The position numbers and the translations under genes were made by a program. From Anisodus tanguticus (lineage: Eukaryota > Streptophyta > Magnoliopsida > Solanales > Solanaceae), in contig CM067543.1 of assembly GCA_034509755.1 (NCBI GenBank), positions 13,330,954 to 13,394,953 of the forward strand: a stretch of DNA of 64,000 bases. Direction: 5' to 3'. The notes under the pieces were generated by a model. It saw only the letters and a program-made list of their open reading frames with translations. It did no database searches and was not told where the DNA came from. Positions 36,512-46,490 of the stretch are shown in pieces (within the stretch, counting starts at the first letter, position 1; each line of letters opens with the position of its first letter).

Positions 36512-38527
36512 TTTCTGATTCAATTTCTTCATCAGTTTGACTGACATAAAAGTCTTCATATTCATACCAATTATTATTGTCTTTTTTTATTTGTTGTAGG
36601 CTCATTATAAATTGTGTTGTATTTATATATTTTACACCTTTTTCTTTAGCTTTGGGCATTTATTAGCATAATGTCCTTTTTCATTGCAATTCCAACATTT
36701 ACATTTTTTACGTTTTTCTTTTTCTAATGGTTTTACATATTTTCTTTTCCTAAATTTTCTCTTATGTTTAAATTTTTTCCTGGTTTCAGGGGTATTTCTA
36801 TATCTTTTAAATCTCTTTCTCCTATAAGGTTTGTAATAAGGATGTTGGTTTTGTCTGTTGTAATTATTATACCTTTTATATTTTTTGTGTTGATATCTCT
36901 TTTTATGACCTTTCTTATATTTCTTTTCTCTTTTATTATCATCACATCCAAATACTAGTTTTCTTTCTATAAATCCACATACCTCTCTTAATCCTATTTT
37001 CTTATCTTTTTTAATTTTTTATTGCATTTTATATTCTTCACATTTTCGCATTAGGTATGCTCTTAGTACTCTTATTCTTTCTCCTAATGTATTCTCTTTT
37101 GGTTCTAGTTGGGTATATTCCTTTGATATCTCAGTATTATAAAGGTATTGGTAAGTAGTCATAATAGAGTTGTTTGTATATTAAACCTTCTTGTGGTAGG
37201 AATCTTGCTTCATAGAAGAATTACTAAAACTTATTGTATATTCTGGTAATTTATTAATTTTACAACATTTCATGTTATTTAGATTCATTATTATCTCAGT
37301 TTTTCTTTCTGCAAGTACGTTTTCTCGTGCTACTAACCATTTTTCTCCTAAAAGTTCTCTTTTTAGTATGATATCAAATATTATTTACATAGATTTCCAA
37401 TCTCCTGCATGGCTAAATACTTCTCCTCTTAATTGGTATGATATAGATTCTATCTAATAAGCTACCTTTCCGATTAATATTTTAGATATCAAGTCATACA
37501 TATATTCTAGGTTTTCTGTTTGTGTAGAGTTCATTAATGTTATATACATTCCAAGATTCCAATAATTTATTCTTCTTCCTATCTCTTGTTCATCATAAAC
37601 ATTATCTAAGTCTAAAAAATATCCATTGTAATTTACACCTTGTGCCATTGATCCTACAAATTCTTTAAATTCAGCTTGTTGTCCTACTGGTATGTGATTT
37701 GGTAATCCAGTTCATCTTCTTGTTATTATTTCTAGGTTAGGGTCTACCAATTATTCTTCAGGATAATCATTTGCATCCTCATTTATTATATCATCAGTTT
37801 CTATAGACTTATTAAATTCATCTTCTATATCACTTTCAGGTTCATCTTCTATGATTGTATTTACGCTTTTTATTTATTGTAAGACTTCTATTATTTGATT
37901 GTTTTCTTTTACTATTTTCGAGTCTTCTTCTTCTTCTATGAATTCTGCTACTTGTATATCTTGATTAGCTAATTCAATGTTGTCATCCTCGTCTGTATTA
38001 CTCTCCGTTTTTTCACTACTAGTTGTACTTTCATCGCTCATTTTAATTTTTCTCACTTTCTTTTTTCCTTTTAACCTTTTTATTTCTTCTCTAAGGATTT
38101 GTAGTTCTTCTTTTAATTCTCCTAATTCTTGTTTTACCTCATTTACTTCTTGTTTTACTTCATTCAATTCTTCTTTTGTTTGTTTCAACTCTACTTTGGT
38201 TTCTTTTAGTATTTTCTTTGTATCCTTAAATTTGTGTTTGTATTTTTTATATTTGCTATACCATTCTTCATTATTGTGTGTTTTCAATTTTGTGTTTTCT
38301 GTTTCTAATCCACATATTTTTTGTTCTTGTTTATCTAGTTTCAGATTTAAATATTTGTTGGTTATTTTTCTGCGTCTTTTAAGTAAATATTTTTACCTTT
38401 TGAATTGTTATTTATTGTCTGGTGAAGTTTTTTCTTTATTTTTTATTGGTTCATACTTGTATCGTTCTCTTTCTATTATATTTTTCCCAAGGTTTTTTAA
38501 AAAAAGTCTAGGTTCTTGGTTTTCCAT
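36399..38527 (-). pseudogene. Coat protein ORF (ORF5) of family A, copy A1
   Basis: Virion shell precursor of a pararetrovirus. In order from 38,527: a short N-terminal region; a long heptad coiled coil (about 38,090-38,290); an acidic stretch (about 37,870-38,040); the capsid core (about 37,060-37,650); a Lys/Arg/Tyr-rich tract (about 36,720-37,000); a CCHC zinc knuckle, C-W-N-C-N-E-K-G-H-Y-A-N-K-C, at about 36,658-36,699; and an acidic Ser-rich tail running into U14. In-frame stops and frameshifts occur, for example near 37,455 and 37,384. The start is set at an ATG whose TAATG overlap with the ORF4 stop is also found in A2. Confidence 0.85.
37874..38287 (-). other. Heptad coiled-coil and acidic segment of A1 coat-protein ORF
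   Basis: 137 open codons. Residues about 8-75 form heptads rich in K, E, L and V with near-perfect 7-residue repeats (N-E-V-K-Q-E-V, N-E-V-K-Q-E-L, G-E-L-K-E-E-L). A Ser/Thr/Glu/Asp-rich stretch follows. A1 has one heptad more than A2 (51,572-51,958). Confidence 0.75.
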
Positions 38528-39184
38528 TAAAATTGTCCTTTTTTACTTAGTATTGCTAAAATGTCTAATATTTTTATACTTTCTTTGGCAATTTTGGTTT
38601 TATTTTACTAATATCTACCATTATTGACTCTTTACTTCTTCTCCAAGCATCTATCGGTACCATTTCTGATCGTTGAGTTGTAGTACTAATTACTGTGTTT
38701 TCTTTGCTCGTACTAGGTTCATTTTCTTCTACTTGTTTACCTTTATCTTTATTTGTATGTTCTACTAATATGTTAAGTTTTTCCAGTATTATTTTAAATG
38801 TTGGTACTTCAGATACATTCCATAATTTTGTTAATTATTCTCTTATTACTTCTTGCATCTGTGTTTGGTTTTCTTTTATTTCATCCATCATTATTAATGT
38901 ATTTTTTATTTTATCTCTTACTATTATTTCTTCCCATAACACATTAATTTTTTCGTTAGGGTAGTCAGGATTATTTATTTTCTTTTTCCATCCGTTTCCC
39001 ATATCTATCCATATTTGTCAAATCTATCACATCATTGTTCTAGCTGTTTTATCTTTTCTTCTAGTTTTATCTCTTTTGCCTTGTATTTTAAGTATTTGAG
39101 TTGTGAAAATATTTCTTCTGATAGAGCTATTTTTATTATTTTTAATTTCTGTTTTTTCTCTATTATTTCCCTTTTTATATTCAT
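38527..39184 (-). pseudogene. ORF4 of family A, copy A1 (coiled-coil protein)
   Basis: The start at 39,184 overlaps the ORF3 stop as ATGA. The N-terminus is Lys/Ile/Leu/Glu-rich and helical, followed by a region ending in a short conserved block near 38,600-38,625 (M-V-D-I-S). Stops near 39,017-39,031 and 38,836 break it. It could be the virion-associated protein because of its coiled coil and position, but I see no diagnostic motif. Confidence 0.6.
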
Positions 39185-39290
39185 ACTTTATTTACGAATC
39201 TTGTTTTCCCTTGGTCATTTATTTCAATGTTGTTATTATTTACCTTATAATTTATCATGGTTAAAAAGTCACTTCCTAAAAGCAGTTAAT
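39181..39290 (-). pseudogene. 3' tail of ORF3 (protease-like end), copy A1
   Basis: It encodes the conserved block L-L-L-G-S-D-F-L followed by a short tail and stop, as at the end of ORF3 in A2. The rest of ORF3 is missing because the sequence folds back at about 39,293. Confidence 0.75.
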
Positions 39291-39394
39291 TGAAGCAGTT
39301 CATTAAAATGATTGTGATTTAGAATATAAGATAAATATAGGAGTAATAGAATATGACAGTTTCAATGAACAACTTTTAGGAAGTGACTTTTTAA
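39258..39394. repeat. Foldback: inverted ORF3 tail
   Basis: 39,258-39,283 and 39,370-39,394 are inverse copies of about 25 bp ('gttaaaaagtcacttcc' and its complement). The plus-strand segment 39,308-39,394 encodes the same ORF3 stretch (E-Y-K-I-N-I-G-V-I, then L-L-G-S-D-F-L), so a short piece of A1 was copied back in the opposite direction before joining family B at 39,395. Confidence 0.8.
39308..39394 (+). pseudogene. Inverted ORF3 fragment of family A
   Basis: About 28 codons of the protease-like part of ORF3 on the plus strand, opposite to A1. It corresponds to the A2 sequence at about 57,885-57,970. It is truncated at both ends. Confidence 0.75.
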
Positions 39395-39587
39395 CAAACG
39401 ATCAAAATGTGGCCGACATTAGGGTCCACTACATGTGATCGGCAAAGAAAAGATAAAAAGTGGCCAAAATACATGGGGCCCAAATAGTACAATAATGTGC
39501 AATAATGCGCCTAATAATACATCTACTTTATTAAAGTAGATTCATCTTGTCCGACTTCTTTATGATGGGTCTGACTGCTTTGTCCTA
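39395..39587 (-). other. Leader fragment of family B, left inverted copy
   Basis: Complement of 42,874-43,068. It stops before the TATA box, so this copy lacks its promoter. Confidence 0.8.
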
Positions 39588-40973
39588 TCAAACGTTTTCT
39601 TTTCCCTTGGTTTTATCGGAATTGGAGAATTCCTCCATTTTGTCCTGAAACTTCTTGAGGTATTCCTCAATGTCTAAATCAGTATCATATGGATCTTGAG
39701 AGTCTTGAATATTATCTTCCTCTTATGTATGGACTGATTCCATAGATGTATCTGAAGGAAATTCTTCATCTAGATTTTTCATTAAATCTTTCTTTACTTC
39801 AGCCATATAAGAGGCTATGATATCTGCTTTTGAGACTACTCCTTTTTTAAGTTGTAGTTTTCTGGCAATATGCTTGAATGGACTATTATTCTCTAACAGT
39901 TGTTCCTTCTGTTTTAATTCTTTATAATTTGAAGTGGTAGTAGTCACCAAGTCTATAAGTTCTTGTCCATGTAAGACACCATCTTTGGTCTTTTGTAGTA
40001 ATTTTTTCCAAAACCCTGTATAAAAGGTTCTCTGAAGACAAAGAATATGCTGCTGGGTATAACCCACTTCTACCGCCCATCTCATGATCCATGGGATGGA
40101 AAACTCAACAAAGAAATGCATATTAGCAACTCCTCTTATTATTGTACTATTATTTTCCCAATCTATAATTTTGGGAGATACATCAATCCATTCAGTGTAT
40201 GGACTTTTGAATGGTTGTGGAAAAATATTTACAGATGGACCATAATTAGTCCACCATTGCCAGAACCAATTAGGGATGTTTTTCTTATAAACATTTTAAC
40301 AAATTTTTATAAATCAGGAATGTTTCTAATTAGGATTTTCATAGAGAAAGTTTTATAAAAACTATCCACATAATCCCAATAATTATATTTTACCTGGACT
40401 TTCTATTCAGGGTGAGAATATTCCCTTTATTTCATGGTACTGAATCCCCAATCTTCTGGGGTGAATACCTTCTTAATAATGATCTTAGAAAAGTTATAAA
40501 CTTTCCTGGTATTCATCGGATAACAGTGTTGAATATCAGTTGATCCGGTGGTTGAGAGTATGGTCTCACAATGCATTCTGGATTTAAAAGTAAGAATGGG
40601 ATATGACCTAGTTTCCAGATATCGTTCCATTAATTTCCATGGTTCTTCCTTCCATTGAAGGTCTTTATAATCCATAAGAAGTATTACTTATTTGTCCTCA
40701 TATTGTTCATAGGCATCATTTTCCCCTTGATCGTCATTTATAACTTCTGAATAAGAAGGTGGTGTATTATTATCCTTCTCCTTGGATTTTATGAAATCCA
40801 TAAACTGTTGCTACAAAGGACATTCTTTGTCAATGTTAGAAGGTCCTGCAATATTTTCAGCTATAAGCTTCTTGTTTCCTATTTGGACTAGGGTATTACC
40901 ACGTACAATTCCACGACTTCTTCCTCCCCTTCCTCTATAATGGCTAGGGTTTGCCTTGCCATGTAGGCATCAT
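39588..40973 (-). pseudogene. Family B ORF2 (post-Pol ORF), left inverted copy
   Basis: The start at 40,973 reads M-M-P-T-W. An Arg/Gly-rich N-terminus follows, then an acidic linker and a large conserved region with many W, F and Y. The C-terminus is acidic and Ser/Asp-rich and ends at 39,588. Open pieces are 39,723-40,121 and 40,427-40,675. It is broken early by an extra base near 40,952 and by several stops. The function of this ORF in family B type viruses is not known to me. Confidence 0.7.
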
Positions 40974-41001
40974 CCTTCTACAAATAAACATAATAATAGA
41001 G

Positions 41002-41366
41002 TTATGAACTCAAATATTCTCTTGTCAGAAAATCAGAAAGACTATTATCTGTCCCATTCTTGTATTGGATCTCAAAATCAAATGGTGCCAATAAAGCTTG
41101 CCACCTAGCAAACACCTGTTTAGAAACATTATGCTTGCAATCTTTATTAAACATATATCTGGCCGATTAGCAATCAGTTTTTATTAAAAATTTTGGTTAT
41201 ATAAATCACCTTGGAATTTAAGAACACTTTTGACAATGGCAAGTATTTCTTTCGCCAGTGTGGAGTAATTTTTTTGGCTAGTATTCCATTTGCCAGAATA
41301 GAATTGTACATGATACTCCTGTTTATCAACTGGAGAGTATTGTTTTAGAATGCATCCATAACCATT
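41002..41366 (-). pseudogene. Family B RNase H C-terminal region, left inverted copy
   Basis: It encodes a pararetrovirus RNase H: G-Y-G-C-I-L-K-Q, then a K-N-Y-S-T-L-A-K-E-I-L helix with the catalytic Glu, then D-F-L-T-R-E at the end. A stop lies in the middle near 41,168. The frame is truncated at the palindrome centre, so RT and protease are missing. Confidence 0.8.
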
Positions 41367-41372
41367 TAATTT

Positions 41373-41445
41373 TGAGATCCAATACAAGAATGGGATAGAT
41401 AATAGTCTTTCTGATTTTTTGACAAGAGAATATTTGAGTTCATAA
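41373..41445 (+). pseudogene. Family B RNase H end, right copy
   Basis: About 24 codons ending in F-L-T-R-E-Y-L-S-S and a stop, the plus-strand counterpart of about 41,002-41,076. It marks the start of the right arm. Confidence 0.75.
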
Positions 41446-41473
41446 CTCTATTATTATGTTTATTTGCAGAAGG

Positions 41474-42873
41474 ATGATGCCTACATGGCAAGGCAACCCT
41501 AGCCATTATAGAGGAAGGGGAGCAAGAGGTCATGGAATTGGACGTGGTAATACCCTAGTCCAAATAGGAAACAAGAAGCTTATAGCTGAAAATATTGCAG
41601 GACCTTTTAACATTGACAAAAAAAGTCCTTTATATCAATAGTTTATGGATTTCATAAAATCCAAGGAGAAGGATAATAGTACACCACCTTCTTATTCAGA
41701 AGTTATAAATGATGATCAAGGGGAAAATGATGCCTATGAACAACATGAGGACAAAGAAGTAATACTTCTTCTGGATTATAAAGACCTTCAATGGAAGGAA
41801 GAACCATGGAAATTAATGGAATGATGTCTGGAAACTGTGTCATATCCCATTCTTATTTTTAAATCCAGAATGCATTATGAGACCATACTCTGAACCACCA
41901 GATCAGCTGATATTCAACACTATTATCCGATGAATACCAGGAAAGTTTATAACTTTTCTAAGATCATTATTAAAAAGGTATTCACTCTAGAAGATTGGGC
42001 ATTCAGACCATGAAAGAAAGGGAATATTTCCACCTTGAACAGAAAGTCTAGGTAAAATATAATTATTGAGATTATGTGAATAGTTTTCATAAAACTTTTC
42101 TCTATGAAAATCCTAGTAAGAAACGTTCGTGGTTTATAAAAATTTGTTCAAATGTTTATAAGCAAAACATCCCTAATTGGTTCTGGCAATGATGGATTAA
42201 TGGTCCATCTGTAAATATTTTACCACAATCATTCAAAAGTCTATACACAGAATGGATTTATGTATCTCCCAAAATTATTGATTGGGAAAATAATAATACA
42301 ATAATAAGAGGAGTTGCTAATATGCATTTCTTTGTTGAGTTTTCCATCCCGTGGATCATGAGATGGTCGGTAGAAGTGGGTTATACCCAGCAACATATTC
42401 CTTGTCTTTAGAGAACCTTTTATACAAGGTTTTGGAAAAAATTACTACAGAAGACCAATGATGGTGTCTTACATGGACAAGAACTTATAGACTTATAGAC
42501 TATTACCACTTCAAATTATAAAGAAGTAATACAGAAGGAACAATAGTCAGAGAATAATAGTCCATTCAAGCATATTTCCCCATTCAAGCATATTGCCAGG
42601 AAACTACAACTTAAAAAATGAGTAGTCTCAAGAGAAGATATCATAGCCTCTTATATGGCTGAAGTAAAGAAAGATTTAATGAAAAATCTAGATGAAGAAT
42701 TTTCTTCAGATACATCTATGGAATCAGTCCATATGGAAGAGGAAGATAATATTCAAGACTCTCAAGATCCATATGATACTGATTTAGACATTGAGGAATA
42801 CCTCAAGAAGTTTCAGGACAAAATGGAGGAATTCTCCACTTCCGATAAAACCAAGGGAAAAGAAAACGTTTGA
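41474..42873 (+). pseudogene. Family B ORF2 (post-Pol ORF), right copy
   Basis: The ATG-ATG start at 41,474 follows the RNase H stop by 28 bases. Domains are as in the left copy: Arg/Gly-rich N-terminus (41,474-41,640), acidic linker, Trp-rich core with W-F-W-Q-W-W near 42,180, and an acidic C-terminus (42,655-42,873). Stops at about 41,640 and 41,822 and frameshifts near 42,000 break it. Confidence 0.75.
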
Positions 42874-43091
42874 TAGGACAAAGCAGTCAGACCCATCATA
42901 AAGAAGTCGGACAAGATGAATCTACTTTAATAAAGTAGATGTATTATTAGGCGCATTATTGCACATTATTGTACTATTTGGGCCTCATGTATTTTGGCCA
43001 CTTTTTATCTTTTCTTTGCCGATCACATGTAGTGGACCCTAATGTCGGCCACATTTTGATCGTTTGTTTTGTATTTCTAAAACTGATCCTC

Positions 43092-43098
43092 TATAAAA
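43092..43098 (+). promoter_or_regulatory. TATA box, family B
   Basis: TATAAAA in 'cctctataaaaggatc', conserved at 62,666 in the other leader copy. Confidence 0.7.
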
Positions 43099-43169
43099 GG
43101 ATCTTTCATTCTTATTTTGAGACATGCTTTCGCCAACTACTCTCTCCATTTTGTAAAAACTCTCGTTAT

Positions 43170-43175
43170 AATAAA
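43170..43175 (+). terminator. Poly(A) signal AATAAA, family B leader
   Basis: AATAAA about 75 bases after the TATA box, conserved at 62,744. Pararetroviruses carry the signal just after the transcription start, giving terminally redundant RNA. Confidence 0.6.
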
Positions 43176-43542
43176 GCTTAAAGTTTGATGTACATCCTCC
43201 TGCTCTGAGCACAACCTCAACATATTAGGTAATTTTATTTTTAAAATTTTATATTCATATTTAGCCTAAATGAAAGGCTAAATACCTTGTGTTGAATTAT
43301 GTTGCACTAGAATTTTTAAAATCATGATACTAATGCTTTAATTAGCAGAAAACAATGTGAGGAAATATTGAGGTTTGGTAGAGAATAACCTAGGCAGAAT
43401 GTCTGAAACTCGGACTGATGTCCCTGTTCAAGCCCGCTAAGCTATGGTTGCGTTAGGGCATTTTTGGGTTTGTCTTGAGTTAAGATAGCATCCGCCAGGG
43501 TTGTTAACCTGTAATAGTATACCCTCGAGTCTCCTCTATGGT

Positions 43543-44050
43543 CTGGCTTCTTTAACAGCATTGGCGATAGTATCTTTACCAATTATAATCTTATCAAGAT
43601 CTTTATGAAGCTAATAAGATAATATCTTTTGTCCCTTGGTTCATGACCAAATACGTAGCAGATTATATTTCTGTTTTAGAAAGAGAATATAAACTCTCTA
43701 ACGGGGAAATTATTAATACAGTTTTACCTCCCCAACAACCTTTCCAAATTGAAAAGGATAATCAGGTCCTTAATTTTACGGCTTTTTCAAAAAAAATTGA
43801 AAATGATACTGCTTTGGTTACAACATCGCATATTAATATTATGCTAAAAAAGAATAATTATACAAATAATTATCTAAATATATTAGGTGAATAAATTGTT
43901 CTTTTACATGATAGGGTGGAAAAATTGACTTCTGAAATTAGAAAATTGCACCCTTCTACTGCTCCTCATACGACTATAGTCACTCCTAGTGTGCAGCCTC
44001 CCCCTAAAATCAAAGAATTCAAGTTAAGAGGTTATACAGAACTTAAATAA
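43543..44050 (+). pseudogene. Family B polyprotein: end of movement protein and coiled-coil linker
   Basis: From about 43,610 the frame reads a movement-protein-like C-terminus (Y-V-A-D-Y-I-S-V-L-E-R-E-Y). An open frame of 83 codons at 43,643-43,894 continues into a helical segment and a Pro-rich linker. Stops at 43,892 and about 44,048 break it. Most of the movement protein is missing, deleted between the leader end at 43,542 and here. Confidence 0.6.
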
Positions 44051-45606
44051 TTGCTTGATGAGAAGTTTAAGGGATTAAAAATTAGTCATTTAACAGGAGA
44101 AAAAGGGGATGAATATGATTTTGCCTTGTCTGGAGATGATTACAGACAAAAAGTTTCTGATGAGGTCAATAACTGGCAAATTACTCTAGTAGATTTGCTA
44201 GAAAACATGTTCAAACAAGGTACTATTATCCTACACCCAGCCCTCAGGATGTACTATTTGAGGAACATGATATTATTGATAACAATAGTTACAGTGGGAC
44301 ATGCATTTATGAATGGAATATAGACGGTTATAGCGAGAGACATTTCTATAATACTATACATAGGATGCTTATGTACTGCACTATATGCAAGACTAATAAG
44401 AATAATGATAATCCATTGTAGAGATGATAATCTCAGGGTTTACTGGCCAATTAAAAGGCTGGTGGGATAATTATTTAATCCAAGAGCAAAGAAGTACCAT
44501 ATTGGCTGCGGTAAAAACTGAACTAGGTTCAGAACCAGAGGATATGTTGTTTATACACTATGTTTAAATATCATAGAACATTTCACTGGTCGATGGTCGA
44601 ATGACAGTGAAAATATAAGGACTATGCTCCAAAACCTTAGATGTAAAACCTTAACCTCTTTTAGGTGGTATAAGGATGTCTTCGTTAGTAGGGTTATGGA
44701 ACTACTAGAGTGCAATAACTCTCATTGGAAATCCAAATTTATAGATGGGTTACCCTTCCTCTTTGATGAATGAGTTAGAAAGAACCTTAGACAATGAGGA
44801 ATACATATCAATTATGATAATTATACCTATGGAAAACTTATAGGAACTTGCATCCAAGAAGGTTTAGCCTTATGTAATGAGATTAAGTTGAACCAACAAA
44901 TCAGCAAGCAAGGTCTAAATGAAATACAACAACTTGGTGAATTTTGCACCCAGTTTGGGATGGACACACCCAAATCAAAAGAATCGTCTCATAAACGCAA
45001 GAAGCATAAGAAGAAGAATTTCCAGGAATGGAGGGAAAATGCCTGGAAAAGAGATCCAGAAGGAGAAAGGAATTTAAGACTCGAAAAACTTTATAAAGTC
45101 TAAAAATCCACAAGCCTGTTGGAAATGTGGAAGGACGGGACATTATTATAAGGATTGTAAGGTTAAGGAAAAAATCAAGGCCCTTAACATAGACGATGAT
45201 ATTAAGGAATCATTATACAAATTGTTACTAAATTTCGAACAAGAAGATTCAGGCTTAAAACAGGTAATACAATGGATTCTTCGGAGGATGATATTCACCA
45301 ACTGAATAATGAGGATTATATGTCCTCAGAATCAAAAGATGAATGTACGTCATGTCAATTAGGACAACCCGGTTATAGTAATATAAACAAACAGGATGAT
45401 GTGTTTTATAACATCTTCTCCCAAATTAAGGATATGAATGTTAATGTCCTTGAAGGAAATCACCTCGTAGAACTTTTAAAGGTTATAAAATATCCAGAAA
45501 TGAGATCTAAAATCATAGATCAGATTTCAGAAAATTTTGTTAATTCTCTTTTTAGCACAATATCAATTTTGGATAATACTCTATTTAATATTATTAATTT
45601 ATTATA
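44051..45606 (+). pseudogene. Family B coat protein with zinc knuckle
   Basis: It starts in the same polyprotein. A capsid core lies at about 44,430-44,930 (G-F-T-G-Q-L-K-G-W-W-D-N-Y-L), then a Lys-rich tract (44,980-45,100) and the CCHC knuckle C-W-K-C-G-R-T-G-H-Y-Y-K-D-C at 45,117-45,158. An acidic region (45,272-45,370) and a conserved C-terminal helix pair (45,400-45,600) follow. Open pieces are 44,051-44,323, 44,888-45,103 and 45,272-45,607. It is frameshifted several times and truncated at 45,606, where family A begins. Protease and RT are absent. Confidence 0.78.
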
Positions 45607-45607
45607 A

Positions 45608-46268
45608 AGCACCTAGGCCATTTATCTCGTCGAATTCAGTGAAGAAAAAGGAAGTCAAGTGCCATGGTGGGTGGGCATTTCGATGATCTGAAATTTTGCT
45701 AAGAGGTATGCTTTTTAGACTAGGTGTTTTAAATTATATCTTGATAAGTGTTAGTCTCTGCAATTATGATGTTAATATTGGTTTAATATTATAGACTTTT
45801 ATTTTAATTTGAGTTAATAATAACCGCTTCCATGCTACATCTTTGTTATTTGATAGACTTTAAAATAAACTTAAGCATACTACCATCTAGATTCCTACCC
45901 TCTTTAGGGTTATAAGATGATACCAATTTCTGTGGTGGATATTTTCATCATCTTATAACCCTAAAGAGGGTAGGAATCTAGATGGTAGTATGCTCAAGTT
46001 TATTTTAAAGACTATCAAATAACAAAGATGTAGCATGGAAGCGGTTATCATTAACTCAAAATTTATTTTTAAAATAAAAGTCTATAATCTTCAACCAATA
46101 TTAACATCATAATTGCATAGACTAACACTTATCAAGATATAATTAAAAACGCCTAGTCTAAAAATCATACCTCTTAGCCGAATTTCAGATCACCGAAATG
46201 CTCACCTACCCTGGCACTTGCCTCCCCTTTTCTTCACTGAATTCGACGGGATAAATGGCCTAGGTGCT
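45608..46268. repeat. Inverted repeat of the family A leader (hairpin)
   Basis: Left arm 45,608-45,921 and right arm 45,946-46,268 are inverse copies of about 320 bp with a 24 bp loop. Each arm runs from 'agcacctaggcc' (or its complement) to 'ataagatga'. The arms differ by scattered substitutions and short indels. The left arm is a leader fragment in plus orientation. The right arm belongs to A2. The loop overlaps the primer site. Confidence 0.9.
45918..45925 (-). promoter_or_regulatory. tRNA-iMet primer-binding site (truncated), family A
   Basis: TGGTATCA on the minus strand, the first 8 bases of the plant initiator-tRNA-Met primer site. The next bases are not viral continuation but the inverted leader arm, so the genome ends here. 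Confidence 0.7.
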
Positions 46269-46445
46269 AAGAGACTCAACAGACTCTTTCTAAAATTCTT
46301 TTTAAGATGCAGGTTTATAGACTAATATGGTTCTAAGTAAAAACTTTCAAAGTGTATTTTCTCTAGTATTATGATATTGTTATTGGTATTGATTATAGAC
46401 TAAGAGGGGTTTAGCTAGACATTGAAGTTTTTTCAAAGAAAGATT

Positions 46446-46451
46446 TTTATT
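46446..46451 (-). terminator. Candidate poly(A) signal, family A leader (A2)
   Basis: AATAAA on the minus strand about 45 bases downstream of the TATA box, conserved at 60,298-60,303. It is unusually close to the expected start site. Confidence 0.5.
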
Positions 46452-46490
46452 GTAGATTTCGAATATCTCAAATGGTTATAATGAGGCTCT

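Larger units (their letters stand above)
1..36570 (-). repeat. Tandem array (macrosatellite) of a 2.68 kb chimeric pararetrovirus segment
   Basis: A landmark string (gcattgggttctctccg) recurs at 790, 3491, 6176, 8864, 11552, 14243, 16920, 19602, 22283, 24967, 27651, 30330, 33016 and 35697, a spacing of 2,677-2,701 bp. All copies are head to tail with viral sense on the minus strand. The array is cut by the left window edge. It ends on the right at 36,570, where 'ataccaagtatatag' is replaced by 'ataccaattattatt' and the sequence continues into the upstream coat-protein region of the same virus (A1). So the unit is an internal segment of one integrated genome amplified in place. Units are nearly identical apart from changes at CAG/CTG sites. 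No LTR, integrase, promoter or primer site lies inside the unit. Confidence 0.95.
33891..36570 (-). repeat. Array unit U14 (last unit, joins unique flank)
   Basis: About 2,680 bp. I saw essentially no CAG/CTG lesions here, so it is the best reference for the unit. Its upstream end runs without a break into the A1 coat-protein region. Private differences are a C to T at about 36,050, one T fewer in the run at about 36,441, and a few substitutions at 36,489-36,530. Confidence 0.92.
39395..43068. repeat. Large palindrome of pararetrovirus family B
   Basis: Left arm 39,395-41,076 is the inverse of right arm about 41,373-43,068. Check points: 39,395 'aaacgatcaaaatgtgg' versus 43,050-43,068; 40,862 'ataagcttcttgtttcc' versus about 41,570; 41,050 'cccattcttgtattgg' versus about 41,380. 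The spacer of about 290 bp is RNase H sequence of the left copy. Arms differ by scattered substitutions and small indels. Both arms hold the RNase H end, ORF2 and part of the leader. Confidence 0.88.
42874..43542 (+). promoter_or_regulatory. Family B leader and promoter region
   Basis: Non-coding region between the ORF2 stop and the primer-binding site. It holds a TATA box and a poly(A) signal and many short AT-rich stretches. It ends at 'ctatggt', exactly where the other B leader (63,133) also ends. Nearly the same sequence is at 62,458-63,133. Confidence 0.75.

Noticed and set aside
1..36570. CRISPR array or centromeric satellite
   Set aside because: The unit is 2.68 kb and carries recognisable protease, RT and RNase H. 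There are no short direct repeats with spacers, and the unit is far longer than typical centromere monomers.
1..36570. Tandem Ty3/gypsy elements
   Set aside because: No LTR, integrase or polypurine tract was found in the unit. The adjoining regions encode a 30K movement protein and a caulimovirid coat protein.
39395..43068. Palindrome as an assembly mirror of one sequence
   Set aside because: The arms differ at many positions and by small indels, and each has its own stops. They look like independent, aged copies.
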